Assembly: GCA_963921425.1 (NCBI GenBank) | Contig: OY992837.1 | Coordinates: forward strand, 15,473,896 to 15,537,895 | Length of the DNA stretch: 64,000 bases | From: Dryas octopetala | Lineage: Eukaryota; Streptophyta; Magnoliopsida; Rosales; Rosaceae | Reading direction: 5' to 3' | Part shown: piece by piece, positions 10,689 to 23,536 of the stretch | How positions within the stretch are numbered: the first letter of the stretch is position 1 | Layout of the letters: each line of letters begins with the position of its first letter | Notes under the pieces: model-generated | Told to the model about the DNA's origin: nothing | The model's input: the letters and a program-made list of their open reading frames with translations, nothing else | Database searches by the model: none | Made by a program: the position numbers and the translations under genes

Positions 10689-13600
10689 CCCAAAATCACT
10701 ATTCTTTCTCCATAAGCACCTTCAGAAAATCCATCTCTAGATCCTAAACACTGTCAACATGTACAAAATAATTAAGGCATGGCAATGCAATGCAACTAGG
10801 CCTAAATTTTGCCTATACAAAAGATTGGAATGTCAACTAGCTAGTATCTTCATATCCACAAAATGCTCAAAAAGGTACCAATCATGCATATCAGTCTAAA
10901 TATAATTAATGGAAACAAAATCTCCCCATTCATTCCTGTGTGTACCTGCTCCGCTTGGTCTTCAGGTGACTCCACTGAAAACATGAAAGAAAAGTGCATT
11001 AATAAGATTGCAGCAAGGGCATTAAGTGCATTAATAACATGAAAAATATATATACTGAAATAAGATTTGTATCAGTTGGCAGCAATCAATGTAAAATTTG
11101 AAATACTATGACAAGGAGAATATTGAAGTCCAAAAAAACCCAAGCAAAAATCATAAACACAAACCAAACAGCCACAAGCACAACAATCAAAAGTCGAATC
11201 AAATTCAATTAAAAAGAATGAAATCGTCAATATTAGACCAAAACCAACATATCTTGAAAACTATCAGAAATTTTATAGCTTGAAAACTATTAGAAACATT
11301 ATAAGCATCCCAGTGCCAGAGGCACAAAGCCAAGGCAACTGAGGGGCTGAATCAAATGTCCATGAAGGATAAGCAAAAGTATATGAACCCTCTTCTACAA
11401 GCCTAAGTTCCAGCTGCATATATAGAGAATAAAGTCCAACAATCAATTATTTGCTTGTAAAACCACATAATTACATCACTGTGCTTTAAATGTCATAAGT
11501 TGAAATCAGTCAGGTTTCACATTTTGATTTCAAATTCAATCTAAAATCACCAACAATTAATTTGAACTAAAATGAACCCAAAAAACAGCAAGTCAAAGTC
11601 TTAAAATAAACCCAACAAGAAATTAGAACTAAAAAAAACCCAAAAAACAGGGTTATTGAATTTAAATTGTTAAACAAATTTAACAATAACCCAAATTTAA
11701 CACTTTTAAGAATTTGGGTAATTGAAACACTTTAACTTTTAGAGTGACATAGATTTTTAGTCTACACTAACAATCTATACTAATCCCATGCGGATTGGAA
11801 ATTGAAACAAGATAAGGATAAATGGGATCAGAGTTCATAGAAGACATGTGAAACTTTCTGTATCTTAATTCCTCTCTTTCAACTGGATTTATAAATTATA
11901 ATCTCAATTTAAAGTTAAAAAACAAAAAAGGAAGAAGAAATAAACTCTTATAAAAACTCAAACAAAAATGGCAAAGGAGAGTACCAGATCAAGAAAAACC
12001 CAATATGCCAAAAACAAATCAAAACAAACCAAGATTAAAACAATTGAAAACCCTAGAAAATTGAAGAAATTAGGGGAGAGAGAGAGAGAGAGGGACCTGG
12101 AAGACAGAGGAGGTTGGACTGCTTTTCGTGCTCCACTCTCTTCATTCACTGCAATTCATCACCACCACAGGGCCTAAACCTGTGATCCTGATGCCCAAAA
12201 CTTAAGACAAACAAGACCACCTAATCGCTCCTCAAGAAGCTGTTAAAAAAGTCAAGAAAAATTATCAAAACCAAGGTTAGTAATAAGCAGTAATTAAGAA
12301 TCACATTGGGTGAACTTATATAATTAAAGTAGATCAACATGTGAAAAGAAATATTGTATCTATAAGCCAAAGCATCTACATTTTTCATTCCTCCACATAT
12401 CTTGTCCGATAAAATCTTGGACTTTTTCACTCATTCCCCAACTCTAAGGTCTTCCTGCTATATAAGTGAAAACCACCCATTTCATATAAGAAAACTAAAC
12501 AACATTACCTCATATTCAAAAGTTAAGGAATCTCCTTGTTCTGTAAAACGTTCTTTTGACAAAGGTTGTCTAAGTAGTCAAGTGTCTCCAGCCCTTATAT
12601 CTTTACCTCACTATGGACAAAAGTCATTTATACATAAATAAATCAAAATTACATGTCCATCGTAGAACCACTTATTCAACAAATAGAAGGTAGATGATAG
12701 AGAATTCAACCAAAACTGCCCTGTACTTATATCAGAAACCAAAAAAATAAGTGTGGTAGGCTACAAAGAAATTGCATACAAATATCTGAATATGATAGTT
12801 TTTTAGTATAACATACAAATTAGTAAACATATGGGAGAGACACTGCATATGTGACAACACCTAAATTCATAATTAAATCAACATTTTGCATCACCTATAC
12901 ATCTTTTAATAATTCCTAATATACGTAAATCAAATCTGGCAACCACTCAAGCATTAAGCAACAAACTGTCCCTTTTTTATTTTTATGAGAAGCAACAAAC
13001 TGTCAATACCTTAGCCCTGTTGCAAATAGTGTTAGAAATCTATTTTGGTTTAGTACAGATTTCTTTTACTACTATGATAAAAAGCTCATATATATTAATG
13101 ATATAAATTGTCTATCATGATCAGCTTGTTTCCAAAATCAGTTAATTTTCAAAGCTTTTTTTGATATTTCATTGCTTTTCTCCTTTAGTAACTGCTGAAA
13201 GATAAGAATACATAACAAAATTAACAAAGAAAATAGAAGTTCATAAGAGCAACACTCCACATCTCACCAAAAGAAAATAACATGTAGAAAATGTTCATTA
13301 TTTTCTTCAGGATCTGCATTAGATAAAAATGTAATCCATCATCATCCTGTTCAAACAAGAATTGACAACCTAAACTTATATTTCAATTCTCCAATAGAAT
13401 GGCTAAATATCAGAATATTTTAAAACCATGGAGAGTGCAAGACAATGTTTCTCCTGAACTTCTGATCCAAAATCTAATAATGGAAAATCATCCATTATTC
13501 ATCACAATTAACCCCAGCACCCTAAAAGAAAGATATACTCAGCAACAATTAACCCCAATTAACAACAAGACTGATTTGACTAAAGAATACAAATAGCAGC

Positions 13601-14529
13601 TTAGTTAAAACCCTATTTCAGCAAAGAAAACTGGAAAATAAACCCTAAATTGTCAACACTAATTCCTAATTTAATTCGAACACATAAATTAAACCCAGAA
13701 AGAACCAGGTTTTTAGTAGCAACAAACTCACTGCACAACGGATTCCCAATTCTCAATTCAACAGAAAAATAAAAAAAAATTATTTCCAAATTAGACATTA
13801 AAACCTAAATCAGAAATACCTGGGGAAAACGAGCCGATTGAAGAACAAAATTATTTGAGGTGAGAGAGGGCTGGGAGTGAGCGGGTAAGGTGGTTTTCGA
13901 GAAAGTGGGGAATAGGGAAGTGGATGAGAAAAACGAAAATGAATGAACAAAACGAGACCCAAGCTCGCCATTCCAACAACTCACAACAAGCCCGACCTGT
14001 CTCGGGCCCAAACCTTTGGACTTGTCGTCATCCGACCTTCGAGCAGTGAAACAGATCCATAGTGCTCCGCCCTCTTTGCAGTACCCAAGCTCGCCATTCC
14101 AACGTTCTGCTGAGATCCAAGCTTCTGCCTCGAGAGGATGTCGTTCGACCTCCGACAACAGGAAATCGCAAAGCGTCATCCAATCTCCGAGCACCTAAGA
14201 TCGCAAAGCCCAGCCCTTGGAATCAAGACCCGACCTCTATCTCGATGCCGCAATGCAAAAGCTTGAGCCAATCATGGCTGAGCTCGACCTCAACAATTAA
14301 CGCCGAGTACAATCAATTCTAGGAGGTTTGGAGAGGGCGAGACAAGAGAGAGCGAAGGGACTTCGACAACAAGGGAGATCGGCAAGGAATAGCGGCGGTG
14401 ACGGTGACGGTGGCTGTGGGGCGCGACAGCAAGGGTTTAGAGAGGGGGTGTCATAGAGATCGAGCAGAGAGAGAGAGGGCGTTTGAGAGAAGTCAGAAAA
14501 TAAGGAGAGAGGGCGTGAAATGATAAGTG

Positions 14530-14532
<3 letters not shown>
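10689..14532. other. Interior of the CACTA element, right part
   Basis: Mostly AT-rich DNA with no assignable protein. On the minus strand two stretches look like captured exons: 10946-10975, a 29-base piece between AG and GT, and about 11283-11410, which reads open as VEEGSYTFAYPSWTFDSAP. I do not recognise the source. Near 13960-14110 a CCAAGCTCGCCATTCCAAC block occurs twice. The segment at 14330-14530 is GC- and purine-rich and could be a promoter or leader of the element. Confidence 0.3.

Positions 14533-14570
<38 letters not shown>
14533..14570. repeat. (GA)n microsatellite
   Basis: Uninterrupted GA run of about 19 units near the right end of the CACTA element. Confidence 0.95.
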
Positions 14571-14573
<3 letters not shown>

Positions 14574-14807
14574 TGCTTTTTTATGTGGGAGGAGATAACT
14601 TAAGTCATCAGTTAAAACTTTAGATATCGGTTTTTAAACAATTGTTAATCAAAAAGGAAATTTAAGATATCGAAAAAAAGTTTGGTGATATGTTAAAGAG
14701 ATTAGATAACGTCTAAAAAATCAACCGATTTGTAAAACTCTTCAATATCGGTTAATGTAAAAATTAATATTAAATAAGTAATATCTATTACAATTTTTCT
14801 TGTAATA

Positions 14808-15640
14808 ATTTATACTTTTAAAAAAATTATAATCACAATTTTGGAAATTTATATTCTCCATTCAATAAAATAAAGATATGTGTCTACGACGACACATAAT
14901 TGCCCTTGTACATGAATTAACACCAGCATGAGTTTAAACACAAAATGATACCTTATTCATAATATATGTAATGATTGATTAATTTATGCAAGCCCCAATA
15001 AGCATCTTACCATTGCCTCCACTTTCGATACACAACTTTCTTGGTTGGGTTAGGGTACAACTGGCAAACACAAGATATTCATAAATGAAGTCACCAAAGC
15101 AATTTTTCTTTGTTAAGGAAGAAGATGGTTTAATTATAAAGGGTTGATATTTAAAACTTATCTCCTATTCTCACAAAAGTGTTGGGAATAGTGGGGATAA
15201 GTTTTATATTCGACCCCTTATGACTAATCTCTCTTCTTCCTTCAAATTAAAAGACATTTTACATTTTCTTACTTCAATACACATTGAATCTAGTTAGTTA
15301 ATATATCTAATCTAATCATGGGCGCGTACCAAATGGGGCCTAAATATCTTTCAAGTACTGTGCAACACTAACATTCAATGATGGCGTAATACTAATGTTA
15401 AATCCACCATATGCATATAACAAACATGGGTGAGATCCATCCAAAAAATATTCTTTATTACACAGCAAACATCAGTATCTCAGTGTCATCTTTATTGGTT
15501 AACTAATTACCATTGATTTTAGGGCGTATTTCCAACATGGCTGGTACCACACCGGTGCCTTCCCACTCACTTCTCGTGTTTGTTTGTGTACGAGTATTCA
15601 GTAGCCGAAGTGTCACTTCAACCTCCTAGTTTGACCTCTC
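14808..15640. other. Intergenic, no gene seen
   Basis: AT-rich DNA between the CACTA end and the MED30 fragment. GATAAGTTTTAAATATCAACCC-like words occur in both orientations around 15140-15220, suggesting a short inverted repeat, but no termini could be fixed. Confidence 0.4.
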
Positions 15641-15938
15641 ATCCACGTATCACTTACACATTGGAGGGTCAAACCATCACTTTGGTCTGACCCGACGTTG
15701 GGTGGTGTTTCCAGAAGAAGGTGAATCACCATTAATGACACCATTCGTGTGGGAAGAAGAACCGTTTGCAATGTTAGTAGCAGTTGAAAAGGACGAAGTG
15801 GTGGATTGGACCACAATGTGGGGTTGCAAAGCTCATCATTCATGGAGGAGAGGATCTGGAAAGCTAACTCTTTGGTTTCTTCCAGATGCTTCTGCCCTTC
15901 CATTTCTAGCTCTTGCGTCTCTTGAGGCTTGTTGTTAA

Positions 15939-16522
15939 TGTAAGATGCTCATGGACATTAGGCCTTGTTCTACTAGGATTCAACTAAGTGTTTTGCTTAA
16001 GTTGCAAGTAATAAGGGGATTAACTCAAACCACTTCATGACCAGTCCACATAAGGATGGAATCCTAAACCAGTATGAACTAGGATTACTTGGATAAACAA
16101 TACTATGTGTTGTATGCTAAGCATAACTAAATAAGTCTTTGTATAGAAGTCTAATTAGGATTGAGAGAGAGGTACCTTAGTGGGAGGACACTCGGAATCT
16201 CAAGACTCTATATAAAGCATAGGTCCCCAGCCACACAAGTACTGGAGCTATTCATTCACTGCCCCATCTCGTGTGAAGTTCTGAAGCATTGTGTTGGCAG
16301 GAAGACTTGTGCATTGTGACTTTTCATCGAGCAACTGGTGTGTGTCTATATTTCTAATTAATTACCTGCAAATCAGACATGGCATCATCAGGTATGTATT
16401 TACTGTGTGTTACCTGTTATATAAGCATGATTACTTATAGAATACAGTTTACATATATAAATATATATAATTGATTTGTGCTTATGAGTTGTGTATGTTA
16501 AAGATGTATAATATAACTTACA
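15939..16522 (+). repeat. Copia 5' LTR
   Basis: 584 bp, TG...CA. A TATATAAA box lies at 16209-16216. An ATG at 16379 is followed after 13 coding bases by a GTATGT splice donor at 16392 (see the gag-pol entry). Confidence 0.97.
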
Positions 16523-19500
16523 TGTGGTATCAGAGCTTTTATGCACTAGACACAAATCAAATTTAATTTTGTTTTTAGATCCGAAAACTCTAGTCATATT
16601 CTTTTATGGTATTCTGCTTATTATTTAATCATTAGGCTATGAGAAGTTCTTAATTTGATCCTGCGATTGTATATGAATTCTTTACTAAACATCAGTATTT
16701 TGATACATGACTATATTGCACCAATTTTGATTGCCTGTTGATGCTTAACATGTGTACATCTATAAATCTATGTATCAATCAGTAATTTACTATATGAATA
16801 AGTTAAAGTAATGTATTCAGTACACGTTAAATCCGCTACAGAATTAAGATCAAAATTTTCATCAGTTTCTTTTGTGGTATTAAGTGCAATTATCATTGTG
16901 ACAGAAATACCAAATCCTTCTGCATAATGATCATTGAAACCAAAAACAGAAAAGATTTTGATATCATGAAATTTACTATCTTAGATATTTGTTGGCTCTC
17001 TTTACAAAGATCAAGCCCACTAAATACTTAAGATACAAAGTTCACCCTTTTGTTGCAGGTTCATTTATAACATCAATCTTTTCTTGTGAATAGCAAATTC
17101 TGCTGAACATATTGCAGAAGGAATTTTCAGAACAAGAAATTTATAAATGAAAAGCAACTTGATGCATATACTGTGGTTTTTCACTACATGAAACTGCACA
17201 AATTTGTTTCATGAAGTAAAAAGCTATGTTTAGATCTCAAGTATATGTATATATATATTGTTTATATATTTATGACAATCAATTTTCAGTATTATTATTT
17301 TTTATTTGATTTAAGCTAGATAACTTTACTTGTCAGCATCTATGAGTTTCACCAACATTGAGCCTCTGAATGGTCACAATTTCAAAAAGTGGAAGCAAGA
17401 CATTGAAATTGTGCTAGGCTTGAATGATTTGGATTTGGCATTAAGAGAAGACAAAGCAACTGCAATAACAGCTGCAAGTACTAGGGATGAAAAGGCTAAG
17501 GTTGAGAAATGGGAAAAGGCCAACAGAATGGCACTTCTGATTATGAAGAGAAACATGACAGACATTGTAAAGGGAGGAATTGAAGACAATGACTCTGCTA
17601 AAGCCTATCTTGAGTCTATCAGTGAGAAATACAAAGAGTCCGAAAAGGCTGAAACCAGTAACCTTATGGCTACATTGACTAATAAGACTTTTGATGGCAG
17701 GGGAAGTGTGAAAGAATATGTAATGTCATTGATTGACATTGCAGCCAAACTGAAGGCATTGAAAATACCTATTGCTGATGAGTTTCTGGTACATCAAGTC
17801 TTGATGTCACTACCACAACAATATGAATATCTTAGTGACATCTACAGTGCTCTACAGGAAAAATGGACACTTAATGAGCTGATTGGTATGTGTGTCAAAG
17901 CAGAGGAAAAGTATAAGAAAGGCAAGACAGCAGCTGAGGTAAATTTTGTACAGAAAGGATATAATGGCAAGAAGGGTTTCAAGAACAAGAAACAATTTTC
18001 GAAACCAAAAGGGACTAATGATGGTGCTGGCAGCTCTAAGCCAAATTCAGATAGCCTAAAGGCAGTGAAAACCACTAAGTTCAAGTGTTTTCATTGCCAC
18101 AAACCTGGCCATTTTAAGAAAGATTGCATGAAGTGGAAAGCATGGATGATAAAGAAAGGTAATTTCCATTGCTTTTATCTCGAAGTTAACTTAGTTGATT
18201 CTTCCCTTAATTCTTGGTGGATTGATACAGGCTCACCCATTCATATTGCAAATTCTTTGCAGGGTATCACAAGAAGGAGGACACCAAGGAGGGATGAAGT
18301 TAACATTCGAGTAGGAAATGGGATGCAAGTTGCAGTCAAGGCCATAGGAGCTGTTAGCATTAGTTTAGGAACAGGCTTTGTCTTAGTTTTAGATGAAGTT
18401 TTTGTAATCCCATCATTAAGTAGGAATTTGGTTTCAGTTGTTCAACTTGTTAGGAAGAATTATGATTTTATTATCAATAAAAGTGGCTTGCAATTGTTTT
18501 TAAATTCTTCTTTGGTTGGAAATGCTGCTCTTATCAATGATCACTGGAAATTGGTATGTTCTGAAACTAATATACACAATGAAATGCATGAAGTGAATGT
18601 ATTGACAATGAATAAAAGGTCCAGAACAGACGAAAACTCCTCAATCTTATGGCATAAGATACTCGGACATATTTCTAAAGTGAGAATGCAGGTTATGATT
18701 AAAGAAAACATCATTCCCAACCTTGATTTCTCAGATTTTGCAGAATGCATAGAATGCATAAAAGGGAAAACTACAATTTCCAGAAGGATAGGAGCAAACA
18801 GGAGCAGTGAGTTGTTAGAAATTGTTCACACTGATATCTGTGGACCCTTTTTGATTCAGACCATATGCAAGAATTCCTATTTTATCCTCTTTATAGATGA
18901 TTTTTCCAGGTTTTGTAGTGTGTATCTCATCTCTGAGAAATCACAGTCACTTGAAACTTTTAAAATATTTAGAACTGAGGCTGAGAAACAACTTGGAAAG
19001 CAAATAAAGATTGTGAGGTCTGACAGGGGAGGAGAGTTTTATGGGAAATACACTGAGGTTGGACAACACATGGGGCCATTTACCTTGTACCTGCAGCAAC
19101 ATGGCATAAAAGCCCAATACACTACACCAGGAACTCCACAGCAAAATGGAGTGGCTGAAAGGAGAAATAGAACCCTTATGGAAATGGTTAGGTCGATGAT
19201 GTGCAACACTGGATTACATAGTTTTCTATTGGGGGAAGCCTTAAAGACAACTAACTACATATCTAATAGAGCTCCGAGTAAAGTGTTAGATAAAACTCCT
19301 TTTGAGCTTTGGACAGGGAGAAAACCAGGGCTACTACACCTTTGGGTTTGGGGCTGCAAGGCAGAAGCAAAGTTATACAACCCAAATGAAAAGAAATTGG
19401 ACCCCAAAACCACAAGCTGCTACTTCATTGGCTATCCAGACAAGTCAAAGGGTTACAAATTTTACTGTCCATCCAAAAGCACTAGAATTGTTGAAACTAG

Positions 19501-21430
19501 CATTGCCAAATTCATAGATGAAAATGCCCCACCTAATGTTGCTGCAATAGAAGAGTTTGATATAGATGAATTTTCTGGTGACAGCAACTTAGAGAAAAAT
19601 CATGCAGACTTGATTTATTCATTTTCGGATAAAGTGCTTACAGCACCAGAAAATCAAATAAATGACAATTTGCCAGCAGAACCTATAGTTGAGGAAATTC
19701 ACAATGAAGTTCATAACCATATTGACATACAACAAAATGACAATCAAGCTGAGACACAAAATAAGGAAGTGCCTAGAAGACAATCCACAAGACAAAGAAG
19801 ACCAGCAATATCAAGTGATGATTATGTGCTCTATTTGCAGAAGGTTGAGTTTGACATAGGAGAAGACACCGATCCAAGAAATTTTTCACAAGCCATGAAC
19901 AATAAAAATTCTGAAAAATGGCAGATAGCAATGAATGCAGAGATAGAATCCATGTATGCAAATGGTGTGTGGGAACTCACTGAAGTACCTCATGGTTTTA
20001 AAATGATAGGTTGCAAATGGATTTATAAGACCAAGAAGAATCCAGATGGAAGTATAGAGAGATATAAGGCCAGACTAGTTGCAAAGGGTTTCACTCAAAA
20101 GGAAGGAATTGACTACAATGAGACATTCTCTCCAGTCTCTAGTAAAGATGCTTTTAGGACAATTATGGCTCTTGTTGCACATTTTGACATGGAATTACAT
20201 CAAATGGATGTCAAAACTGCTTTCCTTAATGGGGAATTGGAAGAAGAGATATACATGGCTCAACCAGAAGGTTTTATAAAGGAAAGTGATGAACATTTAG
20301 CTTGCAGGTTAAGGAAGTCTATTTATGGACTAAAACAGGCCTCAAGGCAATGGTATGTCAAGTTTGATTCAGAAATTACTACAAATGGTTTTATAGAGAA
20401 TTCATCCGATGAATGTATTTATCTAAAAACCAGTGGGAGCAACTTTATTTTTCTAATTCTTTATGTTATGAGATTCTCCTGGCTAGTAGTAATCAAAAAC
20501 TACTATTTGAGACTAAGGCTTTTCTTTCAGACAGATTTGAAATGAAAGATCTTGGAGAAGTATCTTATGTATTGGGAATTGAAATTAAAAGGGATAGAAA
20601 GAACTTCCTACTGGGATTGTCACAGCAAGCCTACATTCTGAGGATTCTAAAACGTTTTGACATGCTGAATTGCAAGGCTGGAGATTCACCTATGTCAAAA
20701 GGTGACAAGTTCAGTAAAGAACAATGTCCTACATCTGAGCAAGAAAAAGAATTTATGAAAGACAAGCCTTATGCTTCTTTAGTAGGGTCTGTGATGTATG
20801 CTCAAATGTGTACTAGACTTGATCTTGCTTTTGCTGTGGGAATGTTGGGAAGATACCAAATCAATCCAGGTCAAGCTCACTGGGTTGCTGGTAAGAAGGT
20901 GCTTAGGTATCTACAAAAGACAAAAGATTACATGATAGTGTTTAGAAGAATGGATGATCTGGAGTTAATAGGCTATTCTGATTCTGACTTCGCAGGGTGT
21001 GTGGATAGCCTTAAGTCCACAACAGGTTATGTTTTCATGTTTGGAGGGGCTGCTATATCATGGAAAAGTGTCAAGCAGACGTTGACAGCAACTTCTACTA
21101 TGCATGCTGAATATGTGGCAGTGTATGAAGCATCTACACATGCTATTTGGTTGAAAAACTTTATGCTAGAGACCAAGATGATTAAGTCAATAACCAGTCC
21201 TATAAAGATTTATTGTGATAATAGTGGCTGTGAGTTTCTCTAAGAACAACAAAAGAACATCTAAGTCCAAGCACATTGGAACCAAGTATTTGATGGTTAG
21301 AGAAAGTGTTAAGGCAGGTGATTTGCAGATCGAGCATATTAGCACTCAAAATCAATTGGCAGATCCTTTTACTAAGGCTTTACCAGTGGGAGTTTTCAAG
21401 CAACATGTGAGAAACATGGGAGTTGTTTAA
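16379..21430 (+). CDS. Copia gag-pol polyprotein (two frameshifts)
   Basis: The main frame stays open to 20545. The first ATG within it is at 17342. An ATG in the 5' LTR (16379) can be joined by splicing (donor 16392, acceptor ending 17336) in frame to give MASSASMSFTNIEPLNG, a typical copia Gag N-terminus, so I take the spliced start as likely. Counting from 17330: Gag about 1-250; zinc knuckle CFHCHKPGHFKKDC at 253-266; protease motif WWIDTGS near 299; integrase with HTDICGPF near 500, then FIDDFSRF and NGVAERRNRTL; RT with CKWIYKTKKNPDG and KARLVAKGFTQ. At about 20466 a one-base loss shifts the frame at the YVDD catalytic motif of RT. Pol continues in the frame of 20413-21243 (RNase H with SDSDFAGC and STMHAEYVA), shifts again near 21228, and ends NMGVV at 21430. 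Confidence 0.92.
16525..16536 (+). other. Copia primer-binding site
   Basis: TGGTATCAGAGC lies two bases after the 5' LTR and is complementary to the 3' end of initiator methionine tRNA, the usual primer of plant copia elements. Confidence 0.93.
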
Positions 21431-22130
21431 AGTATGGCAGCAGCTATTGAGTGGGAACCTTGAGGGGTTTTGAGAGAGGTGGAGATAAAACACCTCTGAC
21501 TGATTCTATTAAGTATTTTTTATTATAATTTTGTTTCAGTTTTTTAAAACAAAACTAAAGATTCAGTATGTTAATGCTTTTCAGTTAAATTTTGCATACT
21601 TATTTTCTGTTATGTCGTAGATTGAGCTATGCTTATCATGATTGCAGTTTTTAATTGCTCAATTTAAACACCTATAGTGTATCCACTTTCAGTTCAATCT
21701 TAAGTAGTGATACATGTGCAGATATATATACATATATTCAGATATAAGCATGCATATTATAATTGATTATGTATATGTATATATATAATTGTCTTGCAAA
21801 TAATTTTATAGGAATTGTATAAAGAATGGCAATTCATACAGTAGGACCAAATTTTATGATTGTTAGTTCTGTGATTAATTCAACAGATTCTGAAAAACTA
21901 ATTTCAGCATTTATGTTTAGAAATTGACTGAGGTGAGATATAGTTACAGCATCAATGGTTATGAGTTGTTTTAGGTACGAAATAGCCTAAGAACTTCTCA
22001 TAGTCTGATGTTTGTGATTATATCTTGACCAAGTTGATCCAAGTTTGGGTTTTAGTTAATATCTCCAGCGCAACTACAGGTTACTTGCTAAAACTATCAG
22101 TAAATAGTTGATCATGAACAATGCTAGTCC

Positions 22131-22141
22131 AAGTGGGAGAA
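22131..22141 (+). other. Copia polypurine tract
   Basis: AAGTGGGAGAA lies immediately before the 3' LTR, where plus-strand synthesis is primed. Confidence 0.9.
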
Positions 22142-22725
22142 TGTAAGATGCTCATGGACATTAGGCCTTGTTCTACTAGGATTCAACTAAGTGTTTTGCT
22201 TAAGTTGCAAGTAATAAGGGGATTAACTCAAACCACTTCATGACCAGTCCACATAAGGATGGAATCCTAAACCAGTATGGACTAGGATTACTTGGATAAA
22301 CAATACTATGTGTTGTATGCTAAGCATAACTAAATAAGTCTTTGTATAGAAGTCTAATTAGGATTGAGAGAGAGGTACCTTAGTGGGAGGACACTCGGAA
22401 TCTCAAGACTCTATATAAAGCATAGGTCCCCAGCCACACAAGTACTGGAGCTATTCATTCACTGCCCCATCTCGTGTGAAGTTCTGAAGCATTGTGTTGG
22501 CAGGAAGACTTGTGCATTGTGACTTTTCATCGAGCAACTGGTGTGTGTCTATATTTCTAATTAATTACCTGCAAATCAGACATGGCATCATCAGGTATGT
22601 ATTTACTGTGTGTTACCTGTTATATAAGCATGATTACTTATAGAATACAGTTTACATATATAAATATATATAATTGATTTGTGCGTATGAGTTGTGTATG
22701 TTAAAGATGTATAATATAACTTACA
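22142..22725 (+). repeat. Copia 3' LTR
   Basis: 584 bp, matching the 5' LTR at all but two positions seen by eye, and followed directly by the target duplication GTTAA. Confidence 0.97.
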
Positions 22726-22759
22726 GTTAATGCATTCACGTTCTTCTCTTCCATTATTT

Positions 22760-23530
22760 TGGACTCTGTTTCAATTGTTTGTGAGAAAAGTTTATAGGGC
22801 TATGTGAACAGTAAATGTCTATCAAATTACATGCACCCCCTACCCACAGAAAGAGGGAATATTGCATATAATTACTAAATTCATACAACATATAACAAAC
22901 CATGTAAATTGGCAGCAAGAATATGGTAGTGAACATGCTTTCAATTTAAATTTACTTGCCACTTAACCAGCAAAAAGATATAGGCTTATCAAAATCCAAT
23001 TTGGTCATTATTTGAACATAAACTCAATATTCAATCATAATCTAGTAGACATGATTTACGAAATTGAAAAGAAGTAACATAATGAACATTCAAACATTAA
23101 AAAACACATAATAAATATTCAATAATAGTTCACCCAAAAAAGCTAGACTTATCAATTATGATCATCCAACCTCAATTTATAACCAATTTAGAGACATAGA
23201 GAGAGATTGGGACTTCAATTATATCATGTAACCAAGAAAGTAAAACCATTATAAATTGTAATAGAGCCTTTATATATTTTCCTAAAGTTTCTCTGTAACC
23301 AATCAAAATAAATAAATAGTTTAGAAAACAACACTCTCCCCAACAAGTAATAGCAGCCAACATAATAGAAAAATGGAAGAGAAGAGAGAGGGACAAATGG
23401 TTTACAAATGGTGAGATTTGAAGTCGTGGTGTGGGTCTACCTAAAGAATAAATGGTGTTTTAAGTAGAAGGCCAAAATGAGAAAGAAACAGAGTCCGCCC
23501 GACCAAAAACTTAAGTCACAAGACAAAATT
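22760..23530. other. Upstream flank of the MED30 fragment, no gene seen
   Basis: AT-rich DNA. On the minus strand it would be the 5' flank of the MED30 fragment. Short frames lack recognisable domains. Confidence 0.4.
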
Positions 23531-23536
23531 CTTATC

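Larger units (their letters stand above)
3325..14807. mobile_element. CACTA-type transposon, probably non-autonomous, containing nested hAT elements
   Basis: The left end reads CACTACAAGAAAAACATTAA, the classic plant CACTA terminus. The right end, read on the minus strand, is TATTACAAGAAAAATTGTAA and continues to match the left end through AATAGATAT. Both ends carry many subterminal GATATCGG/CTGATAT motifs (3345-3830 and 14620-14790). Two changes in the last bases of the right end look like decay, and the flanking 3-bp duplication is not recognisable (TAT against ATT). Without the 6.67-kb nested hAT insert the element would be about 4.8 kb. I find no TNP2-like transposase, so it probably depends on one elsewhere. 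Confidence 0.75.
15939..22725 (+). mobile_element. Ty1/copia LTR retrotransposon, full length and young
   Basis: The 6787-bp element has two 584-bp LTRs starting TGTAAGATGCTC and ending AACTTACA. By eye the LTRs differ at 2 positions (in ACCAGTATGAACTAGG and TTGTGCTTATGAG), implying a recent insertion. The target GTTAA is duplicated at 15934-15938 and 22726-22730. Order inside is primer-binding site, gag, protease, integrase, reverse transcriptase, RNase H and polypurine tract; integrase before RT defines copia. Two single-base shifts break pol, so this copy would need proteins from elsewhere unless they are assembly errors. Confidence 0.97.
15650..22754 (-). pseudogene. MED30 (Mediator subunit 30) fragment split by a copia element
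   Basis: Read on the minus strand, the gene starts with an ATG at 22754, is interrupted by the retrotransposon (15939-22725), and continues from 15938 down. It encodes [20 protein letters not shown] followed by [12 protein letters not shown], which I recognise as the conserved N-terminal block of plant MED30, a Mediator head-module subunit. A Ser/Thr/Asn-rich stretch follows ([24 protein letters not shown]), as in MED30, but one frame over, so a single-base shift separates them. A second shift lies between the ATG and the conserved block. Even without the retrotransposon the gene is broken, and the C-terminal half of MED30 is not visible. It was probably dead before the insertion. Confidence 0.7.
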
